A DNA stretch of 64,000 bases, from positions 806,001 through 870,000 of the forward strand of contig CAVZFL010000001.1 of assembly GCA_963774555.1 (NCBI GenBank), read 5' to 3'. Below are positions 55,367-63,316 of this stretch, one piece after another; the first letter of the stretch is position 1, and each line of letters begins with the position of its first letter. This DNA comes from VRUE01 sp963774555. Lineage in GTDB: Bacteria; Actinomycetota; Thermoleophilia; Solirubrobacterales; 70-9. A model generated the notes under the pieces. It saw nothing but the letters and a program-made list of their open reading frames with translations. It was not told the origin of the DNA and searched no databases. The translations under genes and the position numbers were made by a program.

Positions 55367-56671
55367 GTGGCTTCGAATCAGCGGCAAGGGAGGAAGTCTG
55401 CTGGCCTGCAGCGGCTGGCGCTGCTGGCTTTCGCGGCGCTCTTCGTCCTGCTCTTCGTCGCCTTCGCGATCGCCCAGGGAATCGGCAATCCCAGCGTTCC
55501 CTCCGGGGCCGTGGCGGTGGTCGAAGACGCCCCGGACGGCCTCAGCCCGATCACGGAAGCCAAGTTCAAGCACCAGCTGGTCCAGACCGCCGCGTCGGCC
55601 CAGGTCAAACCCATCCCCAAACCGGGCGACGAAAAATACGAAGAACTGAAGGAAACGGCGATGGGCGAACTCCTGGACGCGGTCTGGCTCCAGGGGCAGG
55701 CTGAAGAAATGGGCATCGCGGTGACCGACAAGGAAATCGCCGAAGAACTGAAAAAACTCAAAGCCCAGGCCTTCAAAACCGAAAAACAGTACGAAGACTT
55801 CCTCAAAGAAGCGCACTACACGCAGGCGGACGTCAACGAGCGGGTGAAGATCCAGATTCTCAGCACCCAGATCCAGGCACAGATCGGCGGAGAAGAAGCA
55901 GTCCCCAGCAAGAGCGAAATCCAGGACTACTACGACGCCGCCAAGGCCAGCCAGTACACGCAGGAAGAAAAGCGCGAAGCGCGGGCCCTGACCTTCAAAG
56001 ACAAGCCGAAGGCCGAAGAAGCCAAGGCCGAACTGGAAAAAGACGACTCGACCAAAAGCTGGCAAAAGGTCGCGGCCGACTCGACCAACCCTTCAGCCAA
56101 AAGCACCGGCGGCCTGATCAACGACACCGCCAAAGGCACGACGGGGGAACCGCTGCACGAAGCGCTCTTCGCCGCCCCGCAGGGTGAGGTCGAAGGCCCG
56201 CTCAAGACGAACACCGGCTACGAGGTCTACGAGGTGCTGAAGATCACGCCGGAAAAAGTCCAGTCGCTGGAAGAAGTCAAGTCGCAGATCAGCACCCAGC
56301 TGGCCGAACAGAAGAAACAGCAGGTCTTCTCCCGCTTCGTGCGCAACTACGGCAGCACCTGGAAATCGCGCACCTTCTGCGCCGCGGGCTTCACGATCGA
56401 ACGCTGCTCCAACTACAAGGGCACCGGGCGGCCGGCCGAAGCCAATCCGGCCTGCTACGAAGCCGATCCGAAAACGCCGGCGGAAGCGTGTCCGGCACTG
56501 GTGACGCAGGTCAAACCGGCGCAGCCGGGCTCGATCAGCCCGCTCAAACCCGAAGGTTTGCAACTGCCGCAGCGACCACGGCCGGCCGGCCCTGAAGCCG
56601 CGGCATCGGCCTCGCCGGAATCGCTCGGCGTGCCGCCGAGCGGCGCTCCGAGCGGCGCGACCGGCGAATAG
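55367..56671 (+). CDS. Exported parvulin-type peptidyl-prolyl isomerase (SurA-like)
   Basis: The 434-residue protein has an N-terminal membrane/signal helix (LALLAFAALFVLLFVAFAIA), then a helical SurA_N-like chaperone region (TDKEIAEELKKLKAQAF) and a rotamase domain (AEEAKAELEKDD, STGGLINDTAKGT, PLHEALFAAPQGEVEGPLKT, GYEVYEVL). The C terminus has two or three Cys and a Pro/Ala-rich tail. It probably folds exported proteins. TATGCT ends 9 nt before GTG 55367. GAA and AAA dominate over GAG and AAG, unlike mfd and eno on either side. Confidence 0.85.
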   Translation: MASNQRQGRKSAGLQRLALLAFAALFVLLFVAFAIAQGIGNPSVPSGAVAVVEDAPDGLSPITEAKFKHQLVQTAASAQVKPIPKPGDEKYEELKETAMGELLDAVWLQGQAEEMGIAVTDKEIAEELKKLKAQAFKTEKQYEDFLKEAHYTQADVNERVKIQILSTQIQAQIGGEEAVPSKSEIQDYYDAAKASQYTQEEKREARALTFKDKPKAEEAKAELEKDDSTKSWQKVAADSTNPSAKSTGGLINDTAKGTTGEPLHEALFAAPQGEVEGPLKTNTGYEVYEVLKITPEKVQSLEEVKSQISTQLAEQKKQQVFSRFVRNYGSTWKSRTFCAAGFTIERCSNYKGTGRPAEANPACYEADPKTPAEACPALVTQVKPAQPGSISPLKPEGLQLPQRPRPAGPEAAASASPESLGVPPSGAPSGATGE

Positions 56672-56711
56672 GCCCGCGCGCCGGCCTGCTCAATAGACTG
56701 CGGCGCCCCGA

Positions 56712-58007
56712 ATGAGCGCCATCGTCTCGATTCACGCCCGCCAGGTCCTCGACTCGCGCGGCAACCCAACCGTCGAGGTCGAAGTCGGCCTCGGCTCCGG
56801 TGCCCGCGGCCTGGCCGCGGTCCCTTCCGGTGCCTCGACCGGCGAGTTCGAGGCCGTGGAGCTGCGCGACGGGGGAGAGGCCTGGGCCGGCAAGGGCGTC
56901 TCGCAGGCGGTCGCCAACGTCAACGGCGAGATCGCCGCGGCGTTGAAGGGCTTCGACGCCGCCGACCAGGGCGGGCTCGACGCGAAGATGATCGAGCTCG
57001 ACGGCACTTCGAACAAGGGCCGCCTCGGCGCCAACGCGATCCTCGGGGTCTCGCTAGCGGCGGCGAAGGCGACCGCGATGCTCGCCGGCGAGCCGCTCTT
57101 CCGCTACCTGGCGCAGCTCTACGGCGGCGAGGAGCCGACGCTGCTGCCGGTGCCGATGATGAACGTGCTCAACGGCGGTGCCCACGCCGACAACTCGGTC
57201 GACTTCCAGGAGTTCATGGTGGTTCCCGCGGGGGCGAGCAGCTTCTCGGAGTGCCTGCGGGTCGGCACCGAAGTCTTCCACGCGCTGAAGAAGAGCCTGG
57301 CGGCGAGCGGTCACTCGACCGCGGTCGGAGACGAGGGCGGCTTCGCGCCAAACCTGGAGTCCAACGAGGCCGCCCTGCAGGCGGTTCTGGCCGGCGTCGA
57401 GGCGGCCGGCTATGAGCCCGGCAAAGACGTCTACATCGCGCTCGACCCGGCGACCAGCGAGGTCTTCGAGGGCGGCGCCTACGTTCTCGAGCACGAGGGT
57501 CGCTCGCTCTCGCCGGCGGAGATGGCCTCCTACTGGGAGGACGCCTGCGATCGCTACCCGATCCTCTCGATCGAGGACGGCATGGACGAGGAGGACTGGG
57601 ACGGCTGGAAGCTGCTCACCGAGAAGCTCGGCGAGCGGGTGCAGCTGGTCGGCGACGACCTCTTCGTCACCAACCCCGAGCGCCTGCGCCGCGGGATCGA
57701 GGCCGGCGTCGGCAACTCGATCCTGGTCAAGGTCAACCAGATCGGCACCCTGAGTGAGACCCTGGAGGCGATCCGCATCGCCCGCGAGGCCGGCTACACG
57801 GCGGTGATCTCGCACCGCTCGGGCGAGACCGAGGACACGACGATCGCCGACCTGGCGGTCGCCACCGGCGCCGGCCAGATCAAGACCGGCGCCCCCTCGC
57901 GCTCCGATCGCGTCGCCAAGTACAACCGCCTCTTGAGAATTGAGGAGGAACTCGGCGACGGGGCGAGATTTCCCGGTTTGCAGGCGTTCCACCAACGGTC
58001 CGCTTAG
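56712..58007 (+). CDS. eno: Enolase
   Basis: The 431-residue glycolytic enzyme interconverts 2-phosphoglycerate and PEP. It has VPSGASTGEFEAVELRDG, GDEGGFAPNLESNEAAL, the catalytic acids in LSIEDGMDEEDWDGW, VGDDLFVTNPERL and the signature ILVKVNQIGTLSETLEAI with catalytic Lys. TAGACT lies 12 nt before the ATG. It sits in the usual actinobacterial position before ftsB. Confidence 0.97.
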   Translation: MSAIVSIHARQVLDSRGNPTVEVEVGLGSGARGLAAVPSGASTGEFEAVELRDGGEAWAGKGVSQAVANVNGEIAAALKGFDAADQGGLDAKMIELDGTSNKGRLGANAILGVSLAAAKATAMLAGEPLFRYLAQLYGGEEPTLLPVPMMNVLNGGAHADNSVDFQEFMVVPAGASSFSECLRVGTEVFHALKKSLAASGHSTAVGDEGGFAPNLESNEAALQAVLAGVEAAGYEPGKDVYIALDPATSEVFEGGAYVLEHEGRSLSPAEMASYWEDACDRYPILSIEDGMDEEDWDGWKLLTEKLGERVQLVGDDLFVTNPERLRRGIEAGVGNSILVKVNQIGTLSETLEAIRIAREAGYTAVISHRSGETEDTTIADLAVATGAGQIKTGAPSRSDRVAKYNRLLRIEEELGDGARFPGLQAFHQRSA

Positions 58008-58043
58008 TGAAGGAATGCTGGGCTCGACCGCGTAGGAGCGGGC

Positions 58044-58445
58044 ATGGCAGCACGTGCCCAAACGCGGAAACGCACCGCGAGCGGGCCCAAACGTCGCCCT
58101 ACGGCCGCTCGCAAGGCGGCGCCGCGCCGCAAACCGGCCGCGCGCCGCAAACCCGCGGCACGCCGCGGTGCCAGCCGGGTCAATTGGGAGCGGCTCGGTC
58201 GCGTCGCCCTCACCCTGGTCCTCTTCCTCGTCGCCTACTCCTACCTGAACCCGGTGATCGACTTCGTCAAGACCTACACGGCGACGACCGCGGCGCGGGT
58301 GCAGCTGCACGAGGCCCAGCACGAAAACACCCGCCTGCACTGGCGCGTCCAGCACGCCGACGACCCGGTGGTGCTCGATACCAAGGCCCGCGCCCAGGGC
58401 ATGATCGCCCCAGGCGAGACCCCGATAGTCGTCCGCGGCCTCTAG
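58044..58445 (+). CDS. FtsB/DivIC-like septum formation initiator
   Basis: The 133-residue protein has a highly basic, Ala/Arg/Lys-rich N terminus, one membrane helix (VALTLVLFLVAYSYLNPV) and a short coiled coil (RVQLHEAQHENTRLHWRVQ). A C-terminal MIAPGETPIVV segment follows, as in FtsB-type divisome proteins. Its place right after eno supports this. TAGGAGCGGGC precedes the ATG. The basic N terminus is longer than in well-studied FtsB. Confidence 0.85.
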   Translation: MAARAQTRKRTASGPKRRPTAARKAAPRRKPAARRKPAARRGASRVNWERLGRVALTLVLFLVAYSYLNPVIDFVKTYTATTAARVQLHEAQHENTRLHWRVQHADDPVVLDTKARAQGMIAPGETPIVVRGL

Positions 58446-58511
58446 CCCGCCTTGATGTCGTAGTTACCTCCGCTATCCGGCGGGAAGTACGACCGCAACG
58501 GGGATTGGCCT

Positions 58512-60701
58512 GTGGTTAGCCTGGCCGCCTACGCCCTCAGCATGCTGATGCTGGTCGTCGCCGGGCTCTCGATCGGCTTCACCGTCTATCGCCTGCGCCA
58601 GCGGCTTCTTCCAGGCTGGCAGGGTGCGCCGGCTCGACTCGTGGAGTCGGTCACGGTCGTTGCTTTCCTCATCTGGCTTGGGGAGATCCTCGGAACGGTT
58701 GGTCTCTTCTATGACTGGACCCTGGTCGCCGCGTCGCTGCTCCTTGCTGTCCTGACGGGTGCGCTGCTGCCGGGGGGTGGCGTCGATTTGGGGGACCGCC
58801 CCGAGGAGGCGGCGCCAGCCGCCCCCGCAGCGGGTGGTGGCACCAAATCGACGACAGGACCCGCCGGCCCAGAAGCCTTCGCCTGGCTGGTGACTGTCGG
58901 GGTCATCGCGCTCGTGTTCGCGCACTGGGGCCTCACGACCAAGGACGCCCTGGACAGAGGCATCTTCAACTTCGATTCGCTCTGGTACCACATGCCTTTT
59001 GCGGCGGACATGGTGCAGAGCCACTCCGTTACGGGCCTGCATTACACCGAGACGGTCTTCACGAATTGGTTCTACCCGCAGAACTCGGAGCTGCTGCACG
59101 CCACGGGGATCCTGCTGCTCCATCGCGACACGCTGTCGCTGTTCCTCAACTTCGGCTTCCTTGCCTTGAGCTTCCTGGCTGCGTGGTGCATCGGCAGGCC
59201 TTACGGGCGGGGGCACCTGACAGTCGTCGCCGCAGCCATCGTGCTCGAGTGCCACACGCTCGTGGTGCGGGAGCCGGGGGCTGCGAAGAACGATCTCGTT
59301 GCCGCTGCCCTCCTGCTAGCTGCTGTCGCGATCCTCGTCAACGCCTGGCGGGGCAAGGAGCGACCCGTAGGCTGGCCGCTGGCCGCCGCCGGGCTGGCCG
59401 TGGGACTTGCTGTTGGAACCAAGTCGACCGCGGTTGCAATCGCCGCGGGGCTGACCCTGGCGGTGCTGGTCCTCGCTCCGACCGGCAAGCGCTGGGCCGC
59501 AGCGGGATGGTGGTTCGTCCCAGCTCTGCTCGGCGGCGGCTACTGGTACCTGCGCAACCTGATCGTGGCCGGCAACCCGCTGCCGCAGGCAACCAGCATC
59601 GGGCCGATCTCGCTGCCGCATCCGGAGCGCCTGCAGGAAGGCCGTCCCAACTTCAACATCGTCCACTACGCCACCGATACGGGGGTCTGGCACCACTACT
59701 TCGCTCCAGGCCTGCATGAGGCCTTCGGCGCACTCTGGCCGCTTCTCATCGTCGGCGCCCTCGCCGGTGGACTGCTGACCCTGTTCCGCTCCCCCGACAG
59801 CGTCCTGCGCTGGATGGGAGCAGTGGCGCTCCTCGGCCTGATCGCTTACCTCTTCACCCCCCTCAGTGCGGCAGGAGTAGACGGCGCCCCGGTCGGCTTC
59901 AGCATCAACATCCGTTACGCAATCCCAGCCCTCCTCCTCGGCCTGGTCCTGCTGCCGCTCGCCCCACGGCGCCTGCAGGGGTGGCGCGAGTGGGTGTTCC
60001 TCGGCCTCTTGCTCGCCGTCCTCGTACTCACCGACCGCTCGGATGCCGTCTTGCGCGACCCGGCCCGCGTCTTCGGCCTGGCCCTTGCGCTGCTCGTCGT
60101 CGTCGTGCCGGCGGGACTGCTGCTCGTCCGGGCGCGCGGCGCCGCCCGGGGCGCCGTCCTCGGCGGCTTCGCCGCCCTCGCCCTGCTCGTCCTGGCAATC
60201 GGCTACCCGCTTCAGCGCCACTACCTCCGCGACCGCTTCGCCCCCGGCTCGGAAATCCCCGGCCTGCAGATGGAAGCCGCCTACCACTGGGCCCGCGACA
60301 AGAGCGACGTGCGCATCGGGCTGGCCGGCACCACCGCCGGCTTCCTCCAGTACGGCCTCTACGGCACCGACCTCTCCAACCGCGTCGTCTACCTCGGCGA
60401 AAAGGGTCCCCACGGCGCCTACAACGCAATCCCGACCTGCCCCGCCTTCCGCACCGCCGTCAACGCCGCCAACCTCGAATACCTAATCACCTCCCCCTTC
60501 CTCAACTTCATCCACACCAGCGCCCCAATTCTCTCCCCGGAGGCCAGCTGGCTACGTGGTGACCCAGCAGCGACCCCAATCAACCACAGCGGCCCGGTAA
60601 CCATCTGGAAGCTCAACGGCGAACTGGATTCTTCGGCGTGCAGCGGTCTCAACGCCCCGCTCCACAGAGTCCCGAATACGCCGAAGAGCCAATCTCAGTA
60701 G
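58512..60701 (+). CDS. Large polytopic membrane protein, glycosyltransferase-like
   Basis: The 729-residue protein has 12 or more hydrophobic segments and a GT-C-like opening loop (FNFDSLWYHMPFAADMVQSH, YTETVFTNWFYPQNSELLHA) with acidic residues. It therefore probably transfers sugars from a polyprenyl carrier, but family assignment is uncertain. The C-terminal extracytoplasmic domain is about 150 residues long. GTG 58512 is used. Its last codons (KSQSQ and stop) form the left arm of element C2. Confidence 0.65.
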   Translation: MVSLAAYALSMLMLVVAGLSIGFTVYRLRQRLLPGWQGAPARLVESVTVVAFLIWLGEILGTVGLFYDWTLVAASLLLAVLTGALLPGGGVDLGDRPEEAAPAAPAAGGGTKSTTGPAGPEAFAWLVTVGVIALVFAHWGLTTKDALDRGIFNFDSLWYHMPFAADMVQSHSVTGLHYTETVFTNWFYPQNSELLHATGILLLHRDTLSLFLNFGFLALSFLAAWCIGRPYGRGHLTVVAAAIVLECHTLVVREPGAAKNDLVAAALLLAAVAILVNAWRGKERPVGWPLAAAGLAVGLAVGTKSTAVAIAAGLTLAVLVLAPTGKRWAAAGWWFVPALLGGGYWYLRNLIVAGNPLPQATSIGPISLPHPERLQEGRPNFNIVHYATDTGVWHHYFAPGLHEAFGALWPLLIVGALAGGLLTLFRSPDSVLRWMGAVALLGLIAYLFTPLSAAGVDGAPVGFSINIRYAIPALLLGLVLLPLAPRRLQGWREWVFLGLLLAVLVLTDRSDAVLRDPARVFGLALALLVVVVPAGLLLVRARGAARGAVLGGFAALALLVLAIGYPLQRHYLRDRFAPGSEIPGLQMEAAYHWARDKSDVRIGLAGTTAGFLQYGLYGTDLSNRVVYLGEKGPHGAYNAIPTCPAFRTAVNAANLEYLITSPFLNFIHTSAPILSPEASWLRGDPAATPINHSGPVTIWKLNGELDSSACSGLNAPLHRVPNTPKSQSQ

Positions 60702-60798
60702 GTCAGAGCGTCTTGTACTTTTTGGGCGCCCACCCTTGCGGCGGCAGCAGGTCGGTCTCCATCCAAAAAGTTAAGCGGAGACCTACTGAGATTGGCTC
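60686..60798. repeat. Palindromic element C, copy 2
   Basis: Perfect 19-nt outer arms (GAGCCAATCTCAGTAGGTC at 60686-60704 and its inverse at 60780-60798) differ entirely in sequence from those of copy 1. The inner CGTCTTGTACTTTTT (60709-60723) and AAAAAGTTAAG (60765-60775) are identical to it. The arms cover the stop codons of both convergent genes. Confidence 0.78.
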
Positions 60799-61348
60799 AG
60801 TCGCCAGAGTCGTCGGACTCTGGCTCGCCGGCCCGCCGGATGACGATCTGGTCAGCGTCGATGCGAACGGTGACCTCCCGTTTCCCGGCCCAGTGCTCGG
60901 AATAGACGGGGTTGTCTTTGACCGCCGGATCGAGCCAGAGGCCGTAGCCGTCGGTCTCGCCGTGGTCGAAGGTCGCCTCGAGATCTTTGCGGCGGCCACG
61001 ACCGCCGCGGCGCCCGCGCCGGCGACGTCGTTTGGGCCTTGCCTCGCCGCCTTCGCCATCCTCGCCCGATTCGTCCTTCTCAGGCGTGTCCTCGGTCTCG
61101 AGCTCGGGCTCCTCTTCTTCGGGTTCCTCGGCAGCGGCCGCCTCGATTTCAGCCTCGATCTCGTCGCGCAGATCTACTTCCCCTGAGGCGGAGTCCTCCT
61201 CGTCGGGGGTGAAGCCGTGCTGTTTGCGGAACTCGCGCAGCTCCGAGGCGCTGACTTCGAGCTGGTGGGCGATCCAGGCATCGGTGCGGCCCTGGCGGAC
61301 CCAGGCGCGGATCTGGTTCAGCTGTGGCTTCAGTGAGCGTCGTGGCAT
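60797..61348 (-). CDS. Unknown protein: HTH-like N terminus, acidic centre, Arg-rich linker
   Basis: The 183-residue product has four visible parts. A possible helix-turn-helix lies at 5-45 (QIRAWVRQGRTDAWIAHQLE). A strongly acidic stretch follows at about 50-100. Next come a very basic block (RPKRRRRRGRRGGRGRRKD) and a C-terminal folded part with VYSEHWAGKREVTVRI and DQIVIRRAG. I do not recognise a family. Charge segregation suggests binding to nucleic acid, perhaps in RNA metabolism or chromosome organisation. Its stop codon is touched by element C2. Confidence 0.65.
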   Translation of the reverse strand: MPRRSLKPQLNQIRAWVRQGRTDAWIAHQLEVSASELREFRKQHGFTPDEEDSASGEVDLRDEIEAEIEAAAAEEPEEEEPELETEDTPEKDESGEDGEGGEARPKRRRRRGRRGGRGRRKDLEATFDHGETDGYGLWLDPAVKDNPVYSEHWAGKREVTVRIDADQIVIRRAGEPESDDSGD

Positions 61349-61392
61349 CGGCGCGCGAGTCTATTCAAGAGGGGCGGTCGTGCGCAGGGCGC

Positions 61393-61632
61393 TCAGGCCA
61401 TCAGGAAGGCGAGCGCCTCGAACATGGATACGACGACGACGACGACGGTGACCGTGAGGCAGACGGCGAGCACGCTGAAACGGACCTTGCTCTCCTGCTC
61501 GACGCGGGTGATCCGCCGCGCTCGCGAGCGGTTGGCGGCGCGGCGGCGAAGCTGCTCGCGGCGCCGGCGCTCCAGACTGGTCTCCTGCTCGAAGGCGGTC
61601 TCGAACTGGGAGATGCTTTGACGCATTCGCAT
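61393..61632 (-). CDS. Small coiled-coil protein with C-terminal membrane helix
   Basis: The 79-residue protein has a charged coiled N-terminal part (FETAFEQETSLERRRREQLR) and one C-terminal hydrophobic helix (FSVLAVCLTVTVVVVVVSMF). Starts at 61632 and 61626 are both possible. No family is recognised. It lies between the unknown acidic/basic protein gene and the thermonuclease gene on the same strand. Confidence 0.5.
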   Translation of the reverse strand: MRMRQSISQFETAFEQETSLERRRREQLRRRAANRSRARRITRVEQESKVRFSVLAVCLTVTVVVVVVSMFEALAFLMA

Positions 61633-61720
61633 AGATCGGTGGCCCGTGGGCCGCGGGGGACCGTAGCAAAGCCGCACAAGGGCATGCAGGGGGATGAAAT
61701 GTGCGATCCGTCACGACAGC

Positions 61721-62237
61721 TCAGGACGGACAGGCGCCCCAGAGGCCACGGCCCGCCCTCCCGGCACGCAGCTCCAGCCGCCTGAACAGCGGCGCGAAGC
61801 GGTCGTTGGGCGGGATCGTCAGCGAGCGGGCGAGCCCGCGCCGGACCAGCATCGCGTTGACGAAACGGCGGTCGAGGTAGACATAGGCGAGCAGGCGCCC
61901 GTAGACGTCGCGGCGCTCGACGCCGAAGACGAGCCGCACGCGCCGGCCTTCGACCAGGCGGTGGTTGAAGGTCGAGGCGCGCGGGCCGAAGCACTGCACC
62001 GGCGTGTCCGGCTTGACCGTCTCCGGCGTGTCGACGCCGATGTAGCGCACGTCCTCGACCCGCCCGCCGATCCGCGCTTCGATCGTGTCGCCGTCCACGG
62101 CCCGGATCACGAACGCCTCGGCACTCGCCGGCCCTTCGTCGCCGCCCGCCTTCCCAAGGCCGCAGGATCAGCAGCGCGGCGGCGAGCAGCAGCACCATGC
62201 TTCCCAGCTCACCCCGTCGCCGAAGACCATGCGCCAC
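61721..62237 (-). CDS. Staphylococcal-type thermonuclease domain protein, probable frameshift
   Basis: The nuclease domain (VIRAVDGDTIEARIGG, RYIGVDTPE, VFGVERRDVYGRLLAYVYL, NAMLVRRGLA) is complete and has the SNase Asp, Arg and Glu residues. It can start at GTG 62110. A signal/anchor sequence (MAHGLRRRGELGSMVLLLAA) is encoded just upstream from ATG 62237 in another frame. Dropping one base near 62145-62147 joins them, giving an exported or anchored nuclease. If the shift is real, only a cytosolic nuclease could be made. It follows the aldolase gene. Confidence 0.72.
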
Positions 62238-62291
62238 CCCAACCTAAGGAGTGGGAGGGAAATTCTCTCCCCCACGGCTTAGGGATCGGCC

Positions 62292-63214
62292 CTACGGAAT
62301 GCGGCGCACAGAAGAGAGCAGCGTCTCCTTGATCGAGGCGATGATCTCGAGCGCGTCGTTCCACTCGCGCTGCCAGACGTTGCGGCCGAAGATCACGCCC
62401 GAGCCGCCCGCCTGCATGATCTCGCGGCAGTGTGGCTGAGCACGGTCTCGTCGTCGACCTTGGAGCCGCCGGAGAGCACGACCAGCGAGCGGCCGGCGGA
62501 CTCGACGCACTGGCGGATCGCCTCGGCCTCGTCGACCTGCATCTCGTTGTAGGGCGCGGGAGCGTCCTTGTCGCTGTCGGCGTTGATCTTCGGCATGTTG
62601 AGCTTGACCACGTCGGCGCCCATCTCCATCGCCATCCGCGCCGCGTAGTCGATCGCGTAGAAGGAGCCGGGGCCGCCCTTGGCTTCGATCGCTTCGCCGC
62701 GCGGGTAGGACCAGACGATCAGCGGCATGCCGAAGCGGTCGCAGTCCTCGCGCACCTGGCGCAGCTGGGCAAGGTCCTCGTCCTGGCGCGGCGAGCCGAC
62801 GTAGAGCGTGTAGCCGACCGCGTCGGCGCCGAGCCGCACAGCGTCCTCGACGCTGGCGTTGCAGGCCGAGAAGGCGTGGGCGGAGGAGGGGATGTCGGTC
62901 TTGCCGTTGACCTTGAGGATCAGCGGCACCTGGCCGGCGTAGTCGGGGTAGTACTTGGTCGCCATGCCGATCTGACAGGCGAGGGCCGAGTAGCCGGCCT
63001 CGGCGGCGAGTCGGAACTGGTAGTCGGGATCCTTGGAAGCGGGGTTGGGGAAGAAGTCGCGCGGGCCGTGCTCGATGCCCTGGTCGATCGGCAGCAGCAT
63101 CAGGGTGCCGTTGCCCGGGCCGAACTCGAAGAGCAGCCGCCGCAGGCGCGCTCGTTTGCCGGGGGGCAGGGTCGCCAGCAGCGATTTCTGCTCGGTCAGG
63201 CTCTTCAACTCCAC
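62292..63214 (-). CDS. Class I (DhnA-type) fructose-bisphosphate aldolase, C-terminal frameshift
   Basis: The protein has LMLLPIDQGIEHGPRDFF, the Schiff-base Lys segment GADVVKLNMPKIN, LIVWSYPRGEA and LSGGSKVDDETVL. These are marks of archaeal-type class I aldolase (FbaB/DhnA). After residue 259 or so the frame changes near 62427-62436, and the rest (REIMQAGGSGVIFGRNVWQR and the C-terminal helix) reads in another frame to 62292. It supplies the glycolytic step before enolase. A broken core gene is unexpected, so an assembly error is likely here. GTG 63214 has AGGAGG upstream. Confidence 0.82.
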
Positions 63215-63316
63215 GCTGATTTCCTCCTAGGGTCCTCGAAGACGGGTGTCTGGGCAGTATGTCATCGGCGCTCCTTCGCGCAGGGCTTAGCGATGGGCGG
63301 TTATCCTCGAATGACC

